Assembly: GCF_964355755.1 (NCBI RefSeq)
Contig: NC_092670.1
Span: 30,679,795-30,743,794, forward strand
Reading direction: 5' to 3'
Length of the DNA: 64,000 bases
Origin: Antedon mediterranea
Taxonomy: Eukaryota > Echinodermata > Crinoidea > Comatulida > Antedonidae
This document shows, piece by piece, positions 26,277 to 37,507 of the stretch. The translations under genes were made by a program, and so were the position numbers. The notes beneath the pieces are model-generated. The model saw nothing but the letters and a program-made list of their open reading frames with translations. It was not told the DNA's origin and searched no databases. The stretch's first letter is position 1. Each line of letters opens with the position of its first letter.

Positions 26277-26612
26277 CCATGTCTGGAGCTGTATCTTATA
26301 GCTAAATGTCTAATCCATAACACGTTGAACGTTTAGTCCACATCATGTCTGGAGCTGTATCTTATAGCTAAATGTCTAATCCATAACACGTTGAACGTTT
26401 AGTCCACATCATGTCTGGAGCTGTATCTTATAGCTAAATGTCTAATCCATAACACGTTGAACGTTTAGTCCACATCATGTCTGAAGCTGCATTGTACAGC
26501 TGAATGTCTAGTCCACACCATTTCTGGAGTTGTATTTTACAGGTAAATGTCTAGTCCACACCATGTCTGAAATTGCACCTTACAGCTGAATGTCTAGTCC
26601 ACATTATGTATG
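26277..26612 (+). repeat. Nested minisatellite (66-bp units and shorter relatives)
   Basis: Three near-perfect 66-bp units starting CATGTCTGGAGCTGTATC lie at about 26277, 26343 and 26409. Degenerate units of about 42 bp follow to 26612. The long unit equals the short one with an extra block AATCCATAACACGTTGAACG inserted before AGTCCACA. Lack of unique spacers rules out a CRISPR-type array. Confidence 0.9.
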
Positions 26613-27370
26613 GAGTACACGAATGTACATATTATATAAGGTTGTGAGGTCATATACTTAATACAAATTTGATTTTGATTTTCCTGAAATAATTCTTATT
26701 TAAGAACATATAAAAATTGCATTAGACATTATTAATAAAAATTATTTTAAAAATGTCATTTCGTCATTTAGAGACAAGTTGCAGCTCTACTCTATAACAA
26801 GAGAGCGTTTGTATTATATTGTACACACATTTGTAGTATATAATTAGGTAATTCTTGGCAAGTTTTAAAACAGTTTTGCTGGTCACAATTTCGGAATGTA
26901 ACGTTGTATTTGTAAATAATAGGAGGTGTTTTGTTATTAGAGATAATTAAGTCATTCCCATTAATTTTAATGTAAACAAGAATATAATAAAGTAGTATAC
27001 GGGTATGTTGAAAATCATCAAAGGCTTATTATTAATAAACATGAGTAAGTAATATATATATTGTCTATTATTGGTTTTTGAAAACTACTGATCGTGATTA
27101 CACAAAAGTGAAAAAAAAAGCAATTTAAGGAAAGCATTACGCCGGTGGTAGGATAATTGCAGAGGTGATTTTGGTTGCAATCGTTGATTAACCAAGGCTA
27201 GTCTTAGATTATTATATTCCACTTAGTCGTCAAATCATTATCCGTTCTTGAATATCATGAGCAGCAATCAAAGTTAAATTCGGAATAATAAATTAGTTTT
27301 TTTTAAGTAAAGAAAAATCACAGAATCCATGAATATGTCCTGAATTGTTTTTATTGTTTGGTTATTCAAT

Positions 27371-27560
27371 AGGGAGGTTTCGCAATCTTACGAATACGAT
27401 AACGAAAACGGATACGTCACGCACACTTATTCGTTTTCGTAAGCCAGTAAAAATAGAGAGGTTTCGCAATCTTACGAATACGATAACGAAAACGGATACG
27501 TCACGCACACGTATTCGTTTTTCGTAAGGCAGTAAAAATCTGTTTCGCATGGCAACGAAA
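27371..27560. repeat. Two tandem copies of an 80-bp hairpin-bearing repeat
   Basis: GAGGTTTCGCAATCTTACGA with following sequence occurs near 27374 and near 27460. Each copy holds facing blocks related to CTTACGAA/TTCGTAAG. A block near 27895-27915 (GTGTGACGTATCCGT) is the inverse of the GGATACGTCACGCAC part. The repeat is related to the inverted ends at 43.43-43.72 kb, so it belongs to a MITE-like family. Confidence 0.65.
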
Positions 27561-27919
27561 TATTGAGGGCGCCATCCAAAATATGACTGCGGTAAATTTG
27601 AGCGAAGCGCTGGTACGTGTTGGTTGGTGCTTGGCTGTCTAGGCCTAGCGTAACATCAAAGCAGCGAGTGAGGACTTTAAAAACTGCTATTTATCAAAAT
27701 TGTCCTGCCATTTTAGTAAATTACTTTAGTAAATTACTTTCAATAAATCTATAATTATATTATAATCATGAATCATTCCTGATTCAAATGCAAAATGTGC
27801 AAAATAGATCAAAAACTATACTCGTTTTGTCGTCAATACGAATACGCTTTACGAATATGAAATGGGGTTCAGCTCAAAGGTTTCACAAATGTGTGACGTA
27901 TCCGTCCGTTTTCGGATAA

Positions 27920-27975
27920 ATATAATGGTAGCTAATTGGAGGTGTCTTTAAGTAAAATGATCTTTAATTGAAAGA
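27920..27975 (+). repeat. Left fragment of the 130-bp minisatellite split by a hAT-like element
   Basis: Contains ATGGTAGCTAATTGGAGGTG, the same unit start that recurs at 29625, 29757, 29882 and 30012. The unit is interrupted at 27984 by the transposon and resumes at 29601. Confidence 0.8.
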
Positions 27976-27983
27976 GTAACAGT

Positions 27984-29592
27984 CAGGGGTGGCGCCAGGA
28001 TCTTCCCGACGCGGGGGCTACATTCCCCGACGAGGGGGCTATGCGAGCGAAGCGAGCATCACTAGGCTGGGGGCCAGGGGGCCGCCAAGGGCCCCCGGAA
28101 GCAACGCGTTCTAGCGTCATTTGAGGTCATTTTAATCAGATTTAGGATAGCCATTTTTTCCATTTTTTATAATGCATAAATAAAATACTGCGTGCAAAAA
28201 AACGATGCGCGATGACTGTTTCAATCCATATTTTTCAATTTAAAAAATAAAATTTCAGAGAAAATTTAGAAAAATAGAGTTGGAGGTCCCGGAAATTGGA
28301 CTTATTATACTTCAAAACATGAAACAAAATATGTAAGTCCCTATCATGGTTGTGACTGAGCTAAGAAATGTTTGAAAAATAGAGATGTTAGGTCCCGGAA
28401 AATGCACTTCTTGTACTTCGAGATATGACCAGCTTTATTGTTGGGGCTGAGCTAAGAAACTGTTTAAAACTAGAGCTGCAGGTCTTCAAAAAATTGCATT
28501 TTATACTTTGGAAACATCAGGCCTAGAGGCTTAAAAAACGCAAGCGTTGACCTTTTTCAGTCGGGGAAATAAGTTTATTCCTCCCAAGTGTATGCGTGCG
28601 TACCATCTGGACTTCCGAGTGGTGAGAAATTCATGACATACAGGACATTGAGAATGTAATAACTTAGCTATAATAAGATGTTGGCTAAGCGAAAATGGCA
28701 TGTTTTTTTGTTTAGTAATGGATGAAAAATTTGTTTTAGGTGCCCCACGGTACAGAGAAGGTTACTTGTAAATTAAAAAATTGGTGAACATACGGACAAT
28801 TAACATAATTCGTTTTTGCTGCTGTAGTGTAGCGTACGTCGACGCAGTACACGACGTAACCGTCAGTAAACTTCGCCTGGAAAATAACTACAGTACACAT
28901 TTTGGTCCCTGGATGGAACATGATATCACGCGTCTCGACCCAACGTTGAACAATTCGTACAAAGGGATACCGACAGACAAGTGCGAACCTAGCTATTGTT
29001 TAGTAGTAAGTTAGATCGCTGGCAATAATGAATGCATATAAAGTGCATAATATCACTCTGACGTACTCTCACGGTCAATGAAACGTCGCGGTTTTCTAGG
29101 CGCTGAAGCTAGCTACGAAGTGAACGCGAACGCTTTTTACTGTATATTATATTCCCCGACAAAAAGTACCCGTGTTCCCTTCGGTAACCGCCGGTAAACT
29201 TCGCCTGGAAAATAACTACATTACACATTTTGGTCCCTGGATGGAACTTGATATCACGCGTAAGCGTGTCGACCCAACGTTGAACGATTCGTACAAAGGG
29301 ATACCGCCAGACAAGTGCGTACCTAGCTAATGTTTAGTAGTAAGTTAGATCGCTGGCAATAAATGAATGCATAAAAGTGCGTAATAGCCCTCTGACGTAC
29401 TCTCACGGTCAATGGAACGTCGTGGTTTTCTAGGCGCTGAAGCTATATGAAGTGAACGCGAACATTTTTTACTGTATATTATATTCCCCGACAAAAAGTA
29501 CCCGTGTTCCCCGACGGGGGGGGCTAGGCTCCCCGACGAGGGGGGCTAGAGCCCCCGTAGCCCCACCCCCCCCCCCGCTGGCGCCACCACTG
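27984..29592. mobile_element. Non-autonomous hAT-like DNA transposon with 8-bp target duplication
   Basis: The left end is CAGGGGTGGCGCCAG and the reverse complement of the right end is CAGTGGTGGCGCCAG. GTAACAGT is duplicated exactly at 27976-27983 and 29593-29600. CAG-type ends with an 8-bp duplication are the hAT hallmark. The 1609-bp element has GC-rich subterminal sequence and an internal tandem duplication of about 325 bp. No transposase motif was found; the small open frame at 28.8-29.0 kb lies in the internal repeat. Confidence 0.88.
28858..29505 (+). repeat. Internal tandem duplication (about 325 bp) inside the hAT-like element
   Basis: AAACTTCGCCTGGAAAATAA and the following 300 bp or so occur from about 28868 and again from about 29196. 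The copies share many matching landmarks, including ACTCTCACGGTCAATG and TTCCCCGACAAAAAGTACCC. Small indels separate them, for example an extra TAAGCG in the second. Confidence 0.88.
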
Positions 29593-29600
29593 GTAACAGT

Positions 29601-30055
29601 ACAGTTACCCTACCAATTAATAAAATGGTCGCTAATTGGAGGTATCTATAAGTAAAGTGATATATAAATGGAAGAGGACCAGTACAATTACTTTTATTTT
29701 GTCACATAATTAAAACTATTTATTATTCTTGTCTTTACTCTTTACCAATTATTAAAATGGTCGCTAATTGGATGTGTTTAAGTAAAGTGGTCCTTTATTG
29801 ATAGAGGACCAGTACAATTACTTGTTTTTTGTCACATAATTAATAACTATTCTTCTTGATTTATTAATACTTAAAAATATAATGGTCGCTAATTGGAGGT
29901 CTTTTAGGTAAAGTGATTTTTAATTGGAAGAGGACAACTTCATTTACTTGTTTTTGTCACATAATTAAAAATTATTTATTCTTCTTGTCTTTACCCATAC
30001 CAAATAATATAATGGTCCGTAATGGGAGGTGTTTAGGCAAAGTGATCTTTAATTA
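29601..30055 (+). repeat. Minisatellite of about 125-132 bp units
   Basis: Units begin with ATGGTCGCTAATTGGA-like sequence at 29625, 29757, 29882 and 30012. They share GAGGACCAGTACAATTACTT and TTTTGTCACATAATTAA blocks. Copies differ by substitutions and small indels. Confidence 0.88.
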
Positions 30056-30237
30056 GAAAAAAAAACTAGTTGGGCATCATTAAGTATTATTGGTCGTTAA
30101 AAGAAGACAAGTGCATGCGCGATCAAAACCAGGTTGTTACTATTATGACCGCTAATATTTCCCCGTACAGTATTTAATAGTGGATGCATTTCAATCCATG
30201 GGTCAGACATTATTTAACGGGCCGGACAGCTGGACAG

Positions 30238-30275
30238 TATCCAATGCTCAAAAGTGTCCGCCTGGACACTTTTGA
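30238..30275. repeat. Short perfect hairpin
   Basis: CAAAAGTGTCC and its exact complement GGACACTTTTG face each other across a 4-nt loop. Further GGACA and TTTCAATC echoes on both sides suggest a decayed inverted repeat. Confidence 0.6.
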
Positions 30276-30654
30276 ATGCTGGACACATTTCAATCTTACA
30301 CCGGCAGGGCAAATGACTAAAAAAAACATATTAATTTACTAATTTTTTTCGCGTAATTTTACGTAACTCCTCCAAAACCTCTGAACGGTACGTGCTCACA
30401 TTTGGCACACTGTGCTTATTGAGGGGCCGCACACGATAAGGATAAGGATAAAAAAAACCATAACAGTAATTTGACGTGTTTCGTACGTTAGTTGTTACGT
30501 CACGTATCAACTACGCAACCTCCTCTGTTGTATCTGTTGCGCGAAATTAAAACAGTGTTTAGTCTCGACAGGCAGTCAACCATATCTAATGCTCGCGTCG
30601 TTGAAGTTGTAATTAATTACACCTATCCTTTGAACAGAAGCATTTTCGAAAATC

Positions 30655-30732
30655 ACGTTTTGGCTCAGTGAGTAAAACGCCGTGGCCATTGGTATTAATG
30701 CTTACGTTCGAGTTCGAATCCGCGATATGTGT
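30655..30732 (+). mobile_element. tRNA-derived SINE head (putative)
   Basis: An A-box-like TGGCTCAGTGAG is followed about 45 bp later by a B-box-like GTTCGAATCC, the spacing of a pol III type 2 promoter. The acceptor and T stems do not pair properly, so it is not a functional tRNA gene. A-rich sequence follows to about 30890. Confidence 0.5.
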
Positions 30733-31806
30733 AAACGTGTAAATAATAAGTATAACTGCTTCAACCTAAAAATCAAAACTAGACCACAATGTAATTACAA
30801 AAGTAGCAAAAAAAAGATAGCAAACCCCAGCGGCAAAAAATTGCAACAAAAAAAAACCAAAAACATCGAAATAAAAAAACAAATGTAAACGAACAAAAAA
30901 TCAGATATCAACGCAACACACATTCAAAATTTAAAAGTGTTTGTGTCCGAGCGCATTATTTAATTTTGACTTGTGCACTTTTTGTGTTGATTTTAAGTTT
31001 TATTATTTCCAATACTTAATAATCACAATTCAATAACTTAATACATATTTTATCATTACAATGTTTTAATCTGCCGACTGATTGACAGACTTTAACGTGC
31101 ATGTCAATCACGTTGTCACTTTCTGATGCGCACACTAGATTAATATTCACAAAGCACAAAGTCTCATATCCAGTATTCATTTATAATTATTAATCATCCA
31201 ATGCGGAATATTTAGGCAGACAAGATCGTGTGGTTAGATTTAATTACAATAGCAAATATGTAACAAATCTCCTCCCACACAAAATACCAAAATCATTGAA
31301 ATAAAAAAAATGTAAATGAATAAAAATGAACACACACAAAACAAATCGATTCCAAATGGTTTGATATATTGTTTAACATGAAAACAACTGAACAATTCGT
31401 GTTTCCGCAACAATGTGTTTTCATTCGATTTATGTCCACTTTTCTATTTTATTTATATGTCAAATAAATACAAATATAAGAAAGGGAGTTGGAAGGCTTA
31501 GTTGCCATATGCTGAGACCAGAAGTTTTTACATTACTAACTTGAGCACGCGACTGCAGCCATGTATATGGCCTTGTTTAATATTACGTTAAAAAATAGAA
31601 ATATTTAGTAAAGATTATTTTATTTTTAATTTAAGATAATTCCATAAATTAGGGCCATTTTAGAATATTGAATTTTTTTTTAATATAAAGATAGTTTTTC
31701 AGACAAGAAATTACATTTCGAAAATCTTATATTATGGTCATGTTTGTTAGACTTTTGATTTGGAAATAAAGAAATAATATGATTAGGTAATGTGTTATAA
31801 TATATA

Positions 31807-32160
31807 TAATACGGCCATACTGCGTTGAAACACCGGTTCTCGTCAGATCACCGAAGTTAAGCAACGTTGGGCCCGGTTGCGTTCTGGATGGGAGACCGTC
31901 TAGAAATCGTGGCGGGTGCTGTATATACTGGAGAGTGATGGTGTAATGGTAATATCGGACTAGCATGTGATAGGCATGGGTTCAAGGTTATCTGTACCAT
32001 ACTAATTGCATCCTTAGGCAAGATGCTTTACTCTCATTGCCTAATATGGTAGGCGCTGAACTGCTGGCTGCCGTGGGTCCGTTGAGGGCCTAATCCGAAT
32101 TTCCTCACTGAGGACAAATATTAATACAAAATACAAAAAAAAAAAAAAAATAACAAAAAA
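31807..32160 (+). mobile_element. Chimeric 5S rRNA + tRNA SINE
   Basis: 31807-31925 matches almost the full length of animal 5S rRNA: ACGGCCATACTGCGTTGAA, GGTTCTCGTCAGATCACCGA, TTAAGCAACGTTGGGC, TGGATGGGAGACCGTCT and GGGTGCTGTA. It is followed by a tRNA-like segment with an A-box-like GGTGTAATGGT (near 31940) and a B-box-like GGGTTCAAGGT (near 31978). A body with CCTTAGGCAAGATGCTTTA, seen in many aquatic SINEs, follows, then an A-rich tail at 32120-32160. A 5S head joined to a tRNA segment resembles the arrangement of vertebrate AmnSINE1. Divergence in the 5S part argues against a real 5S gene. Confidence 0.82.
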
Positions 32161-33015
32161 ATCTATAACTTATTGTTTTGTTTAAACCAAAGATGTTAAG
32201 AGTTTTGAATTTAGGAAATAAGGTTTTTTTATAAGATAGTCCCTGCACAATGGCGCATTTTTGTCGATTACATATAGTGATGATGGATGAATGTGATAGA
32301 AGAGGGTGACTGCAAGCACTGGTGGTTTTTATATAATGGATTAATTAGTTCACAGACGATTTGAATGATTAACTCCAGCATCCACCACCCTTTTATTTTA
32401 AAATAGGTATATATTTAATAATTAAAGGAAATATTTATTTGGGTTAGGATTTGTTTTCGTTTTTATTATTATTCGAGAATAATTGCTTTCACAAATTTTA
32501 AATGTGTAGAAACATTTTATACTTTATATTAATTATGTATGAACAAATTTTTCATATTCTAGTCAAATCAAATTGATATATAAAATTTGAATTAAATAGT
32601 TTCTTTATTCAGTAGGGCACTGTATATTGTACTGTATGTTATTTTTAATGTAAAACCAAATAAATGGTAGATATAAAATATCACGATTGTAGTACAACAA
32701 TAATGATTTTTATTTTATGTTTTTTAAATTGTGTAAGAACTGTTTTCTGTATTATTTGAAAGTACACATTATTATAATTATTTAATAATCAATATATTTT
32801 TATAGTAATATTTTTTTGCTGAATGAACATATTTTTTTCCAATATAAAATCCCTAAATCTCCTAAATTAATTAATTGTTTGTGTATTGATAATATATATG
32901 ACGGTGTAGTGTAATCGATAAATGTACAGCTCAGATACCCAAGACTCCAACAATGATCACATCACAAATCATCTTCAACTATCATTGTTGATGATAAATA
33001 TTCCTTCTTTTTCAG

Positions 33016-33160
33016 CATTGCATCAGAAATGTCCGTAGACAGTCCGATGCCTGTCCAACGACGTCGACCACCAACACGATACGGACTCATGAATGAGCTG
33101 AAATTCTCGTTTGGTCCTGGTGTTGACAGAGAGTTACCATCAATCTTCAACAATGTTTAA
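33016..33160 (+). CDS. Orphan terminal exon candidate, unknown protein
   Basis: A strong acceptor (TTCCTTCTTTTTCAG) opens a 47-codon frame ending in TAA. It reads IASEMSVDSPMPVQRRRPPT and continues through RYGLMNELKFSFGPG to ELPSIFNNV. The codon mix looks coding, with an Arg/Pro-rich patch. I do not recognise it and could not find upstream exons in the preceding repeat-rich 7 kb. The same frame stays open after the TAA to a donor-like CAG|GTAAAA at 33229, so the stop might be a recent lesion or a coincidence. Confidence 0.35.
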
Positions 33161-33266
33161 AATAACCATCCTCGTCATCGTAATAACCCGCTAATGCAAG
33201 GAATTAAACATGCTAATAAATTCCATCAGGTAAAATAATAAAATACGGTATTATACAATTATTAAG

Positions 33267-33539
33267 AGCAGAAATAAGCAAGGGCTGGTTGGTGGAGTGG
33301 AGGGAGAGTGGGAATTTCATCATGCAGTGGAGAGGCGAGAACGAGACATCCAGTATAAGTTAAGGATGTGGGAAACCCGGCAAAGAAAAAAGGAAAGACG
33401 TTCACTAAAAGGTGGACGAGTGGTAGCGGGGAAGATGTCACGGGCGAGGGGGTGTCTTAGGAATATCACACAAGGATCATTTAGTTATCAGACTCATCAA
33501 GTATTTCAACGACTACGAAGAAGACAAATTAACAAATGA
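33267..33539 (+). CDS. Basic, Arg-rich open frame, unknown
   Basis: An open frame entered from a possible acceptor (ATTATTAAG) at 33267, containing HHAVERRERDIQYKLRMWET and an Arg/Lys-rich middle and ending RLRRRQINK. Via the donor at 33229 it would be in frame with the preceding exon. AATAAA follows the stop after about 30 bp (33570-33575). There is no ATG near its beginning, so it is not a stand-alone gene. It may be the last exon of a poorly conserved gene or noise. Confidence 0.25.
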   Translation, partial: SRNKQGLVGGVEGEWEFHHAVERRERDIQYKLRMWETRQRKKERRSLKGGRVVAGKMSRARGCLRNITQGSFSYQTHQVFQRLRRRQINK

Positions 33540-33569
33540 ACGAAGAAATATATTATTAAACGGATAAAC

Positions 33570-33575
33570 AATAAA
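33570..33575 (+). terminator. AATAAA polyadenylation signal after the 33.3-kb open frame
   Basis: A canonical AATAAA followed by GATTGTCCTG and a T-rich stretch, a plausible poly(A) site for a plus-strand transcript ending near 33.6 kb. Confidence 0.35.
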
Positions 33576-34205
33576 GATTGTCCTGTTTTTTTTCAATTGT
33601 TGTGTTTTGTTTTTAATGTTGAATATAATAATATATATATTATTAGTGAGTGGGCCACCAGGGAATGGTCTATCCAGTACAAATTAGTGATGGATGGATC
33701 CTATGTGGGAGGAGGTGACAGTGAACGCTGTTTTTTTGTCTTTCAATAAATTAGTAATCCTCACGTGCCAATGACAATTTTTATAATTCCTAAGAAATGA
33801 AGATGCATAGTACAATTAATAAAAATGAATTATAATAATGGATTATATTTCATAACACAGCCGATAATTGTAATGATAATTTCCAGTATTATATCCCCCG
33901 GCTCTTTCCTTGACACCCCCTCCCCCAATGATCATGATACGACTTAACACCGTAAATAAATAACAAAAAAATAAACTGGCGGCGCGGTCGATATGAAAAT
34001 CTATCGTTACGTTTTTGCAGACTTGTCTTATTGTACACATTTTAAAATTACAAGGGATTTTTAAAGAACATAATACCGAGGTATTTCATGTACAGTGGTA
34101 GATTGCGAAATTGAGTTCCTCCGTAACCAAGGTTAGTCTGCATTTTAACTGTATTTATCATTTAAAGCAAGGCCTTCCAATTTTGTTTTGTGTGCACATC
34201 GGCCG

Positions 34206-34240
34206 TCATTCAATTCAATTCAATTTATTTTCATAAGATA
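34206..34240 (-). mobile_element. Retroelement 3' tail, minus strand
   Basis: CATTCAATTCAATTCAATTT followed by ATTTTC is the complement of a LINE-type (AATTG)n tail following AATAAA-like sequence. Adjoining sequence to about 34330 may be element body, but no coding trace was read. Confidence 0.4.
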
Positions 34241-34939
34241 ATATTACAGTGTTTTTTTAAATTAGAATGCACTTATGCTGGAGAAACATAAATTAGCACA
34301 GAGGGCTTTAAGGCTAGTTCCACCAGAAAAAAAAATAATTCAAAAAGTAATTAATTAATTTGTCCACAGCAGGACTACCGTACTCAGTTAATGAATGGAA
34401 TGTTCTACATTAGAGTCTTTGAGTTTCCAAATGTACTTGCTTAATTCGGTGCTGTTTCTTTTACTAGAATTACTATCTAACTTTGAATTGGTTTTCGGTT
34501 AGACCTATATATTTTTCTTCTAGGATACTGCCATTTCTAATTACGGTAGCTTGGTACACACTACGCTTTTAGTGAGACACTTTTCAGGTAAAGGGAATTC
34601 GCTTTTATCACAGCAGTTACATTCGTTTGAATTGCAGCAGTGTCCCAAATGGGTTGTTTTTTTTCTTGGCTAGGAGTGATAATTTGTTGTGTGCACTGAT
34701 TATGCTGTTGACATTGCGCACACAACTATAGCTTAATTTGAGTGTGTTCTGTTAAATATCTTGCTAAGAAGCTTGTGCGCGCTCACGAAGGAAATATTCA
34801 TGGATCAAGTGGAGAAACGTATGTAAAATGTTGGTGGATACGTTTCTGGTAAATGAAGGATTCAACCATATAACATTTTTTGTTCGCAATCTTTTCTTGT
34901 TTTGTTGGGGTTCAGGATTGAATAAGTTTCCTCAAAGCC

Positions 34940-35028
34940 GCTTACCCGTCAGCGCCCAAACTGAGATTCGAACCAGAACCTTCTGCTTGATATTTATATG
35001 TCCTAACCATTAAACCACCGTGGGGCTT
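34940..35028 (-). mobile_element. tRNA-derived SINE head, minus strand
   Basis: On the minus strand, GCCCCACGGTGGTTTAATGG (A box region) is followed by GGTTCGAATCT (B box) and GGGCG, with tRNA-like spacing. The T stem has several mismatches, so this is a retroposed relic and not a working tRNA gene. Confidence 0.6.
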
Positions 35029-35084
35029 CGATGGGGTATTGTTGGTTAGCGACTCTTTAACATTCTTTGCGTGGTAGGGGTGAA

Positions 35085-35200
35085 CAGACCTAGACCTCTA
35101 GTGTCAAAGTGCGAGGATAATATAAGAATTGTAAAAAGTACTGAATATACAGTAATTAGTATTAATAGGCCTATGATGCTCTATATATATTCATGGTAAA
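35085..35200 (+). repeat. Diverged duplicate, copy 1
   Basis: Shares ordered blocks (TAGTGTCAAAGTGCGAGGA, AGAATTGT, GTACTG, TATTAATAGGCCTATGATGC, CATGGTAAAAAA) with 35518-35635. Both look like copies of one element. Confidence 0.6.
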
Positions 35201-35517
35201 AAAACAACAACATTTAAATGAAAACACTTTATTTCTCCGACTTGGTAAATTGGTTACGTCGATGACAACACCGCAAATGACAAAAAATTCAACTGTGTTA
35301 TTTAAAATATTCCTTTTATTCAAACAAATCACATAACATGCACATCCCTTATTTAACAACACGTTATCGTCCCGTTTACCATGACAATTATTATTTTGGC
35401 GAACAAACCAACAAACAACCATAACCATAATACAATGTGGCTGCGCATATTTTTCCCCGAGTAAATTTCCAGCTCGATTGCTTGCAGCAAACCATTTTAT
35501 AATACAAAAATGAGCAG

Positions 35518-35635
35518 TCCTCGAGTGTCACACGCGAGGAAAATAGTACGAGAATTGTGATATGTACTGCATTATTATTAATAGGCCTATAATGCCCTAT
35601 ACCCATGGTAAAAAAGTTAATTTGTAAACATCTAA
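35518..35635 (+). repeat. Diverged duplicate, copy 2
   Basis: The partner of 35085-35200, carrying GAGTGTCACACGCGAGGA, GAGAATTGT, TATTAATAGGCCTATAATGC and CATGGTAAAAAA. The copies are in the same orientation about 430 bp apart. Confidence 0.6.
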
Positions 35636-35679
35636 TGTAATACAATATGTTACTGCAAATGCAACTCACTTTAGACAAC

Positions 35680-35729
35680 CAGGGAAGAGTTAAATTACAT
35701 TTTAACTCTTACAATTTAACTCTTCCCTG
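35680..35729. repeat. Perfect 17-bp inverted repeat
   Basis: CAGGGAAGAGTTAAATT at 35680-35696 is exactly complemented at 35713-35729 across a 16-nt loop that itself contains TTTAACTCTT. It may be a recent small inversion-duplication or a decayed MITE end. Confidence 0.8.
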
Positions 35730-37507
35730 AGACAACAAACCAAACATGTTGTTTCAAAAAATTCTTCGAACTGTAAAGGTTTAAATACATAGTGACGTCA
35801 CAACTTACCAACGTTAAACTACATGACTGTTTAATTGTACTGTACATTAATTGAATGTAACTGACATGCCATTATAGGCCTACATTTATTGCACAAGACG
35901 AGAGCTTGACACGAAAACATAAATCGAAAATAGAGTTGTGTTTTTGTTTGGGAGCTGCGAGAGGAAAGCAAAATGTACAGATGAATAGTGCATAATTGTG
36001 AAAACTACATTCTCTGCAGCAGCGTAGGAACTGTATAGGAGGGTCAAAGTTAAACTACTTACGTAATGGTGGGTTAAAAGGACAAACATCGGGAAACACT
36101 TATTTAACATTCTTTAAGTTTAAAACAGCTTCAAATTATTGAAAACAATATTATATATTACCAAATTGAAATAAATATACCTTTAGACGACTGTGACGTC
36201 AATGTGCAACATAAAAGTCATTTTCGCCATTTATTCAAATTGAACCGTATATCATGGTTGTGTTATTTTAATGAACTAAACATTTATTTGACAGAATAAC
36301 CGAACTGATGTGTAATTGAACTGAGAGTGTGCGGTTAGATTTGCTTTATTCGCTTCGCTTTTTGATTGCCATAATTACACAAAACATAATTATATAAAAA
36401 CGATGTCGCCTTTCATTTTGACGTCACAGGCTTTGGACGGTGTTTAAAAAAAAATTAACTCAATTAATAAATTAATGCATTTGCTATGTATTAATTTTAG
36501 GCAACATGCACATATTTTAACAGAAGAAGCAAACAGAGAACAAAAATAACATGTTAAATAAGTATAGTAATATTGCTTTTTGTTTGTTAATTCATTACAA
36601 ACTTTTTAGTAATTAAAAAAAGGAATGAATATAGTTTCAAACACAAGTTATTTACGTTGTGCAAGATAATATGATGGAGGAAACAATAATACAGTATAGC
36701 AATGCCTGTGAATAACGACAGTAAATGCGCACGTCTAAGTAAGGAATATAGTTTAAACGCGTTTAGTTTAGTCTAAATTGGATTGAGGACGCCTGACAAA
36801 TATTATCATTCGCATCCGACCCTCTTGTCATGTGCTCAACTACACAACAAAATACAGAATAAGCTACAAACATATTATGCGTAAAGCCTATATATTCATT
36901 CGAGCTTTTGTTATAAAATAAATAAATGGATATTTTCCCATGTTTTATAGCATTTTTTTAAACCCAAGATCATGAATAAATTCCATTCTTAAAAAAGAAT
37001 ATATAATAGTGTAGCGATGATTATATTTGTGTAAATATTGTATTTTATATTTAAATAAACTCGTTATTGACGATGACGATGTCTTTAATATTGATGAATG
37101 TCATTACGTGTATGCTTAATAGTACTAATACGAACGTATTATATTATACAACCTCATTGGTAATTGTTTTGTAAATCTACAACGAAAACAAAAACCTGTT
37201 GAAACCTAATTATAGTAAAACGACATTGATATTTCCATTGCAAAGCGGTACCGAACATTACAATATCTACAATATATACTATAATACATACCATTATTAT
37301 GGTAAGGCATCTGAACTTTATTATTGACAGAAAAATAATTACTGGTTTTAATTATCAAAATAAGAAACAAAACCCTTGCCGAATATCGTATTGTTAGTTT
37401 GTAAATTTGCTTGATATATATTTTAGTAGTTTTATATAAAACAACTTTTGGAGATGTTTTAAGTTTGATTTTCCCTTTTTCTTACTGCCGCCGCCGTATA
37501 CTACTAA

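Noticed and set aside
26277-26612. CRISPR-like array
   Set aside because: Units are directly tandem with no unique spacers, and the window is clearly animal DNA.
28781-29014. A 77-codon frame as a transposase fragment
   Set aside because: It lies in the internally duplicated part of the hAT-like element, shows no hAT dimerisation or DDE motifs, and the second copy does not keep the frame.
31807-31925. A functional 5S rRNA gene
   Set aside because: The 5S-like sequence has substitutions in its 3' part and lacks an immediate T-run terminator. It runs directly into a tRNA-like segment, a body and an A-rich tail, as in a SINE.
34940-35028. A tRNA gene on the minus strand
   Set aside because: A and B boxes are present, but the T stem has several mismatches and the acceptor stem pairs only partly. 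A retroposed SINE head is the better reading.
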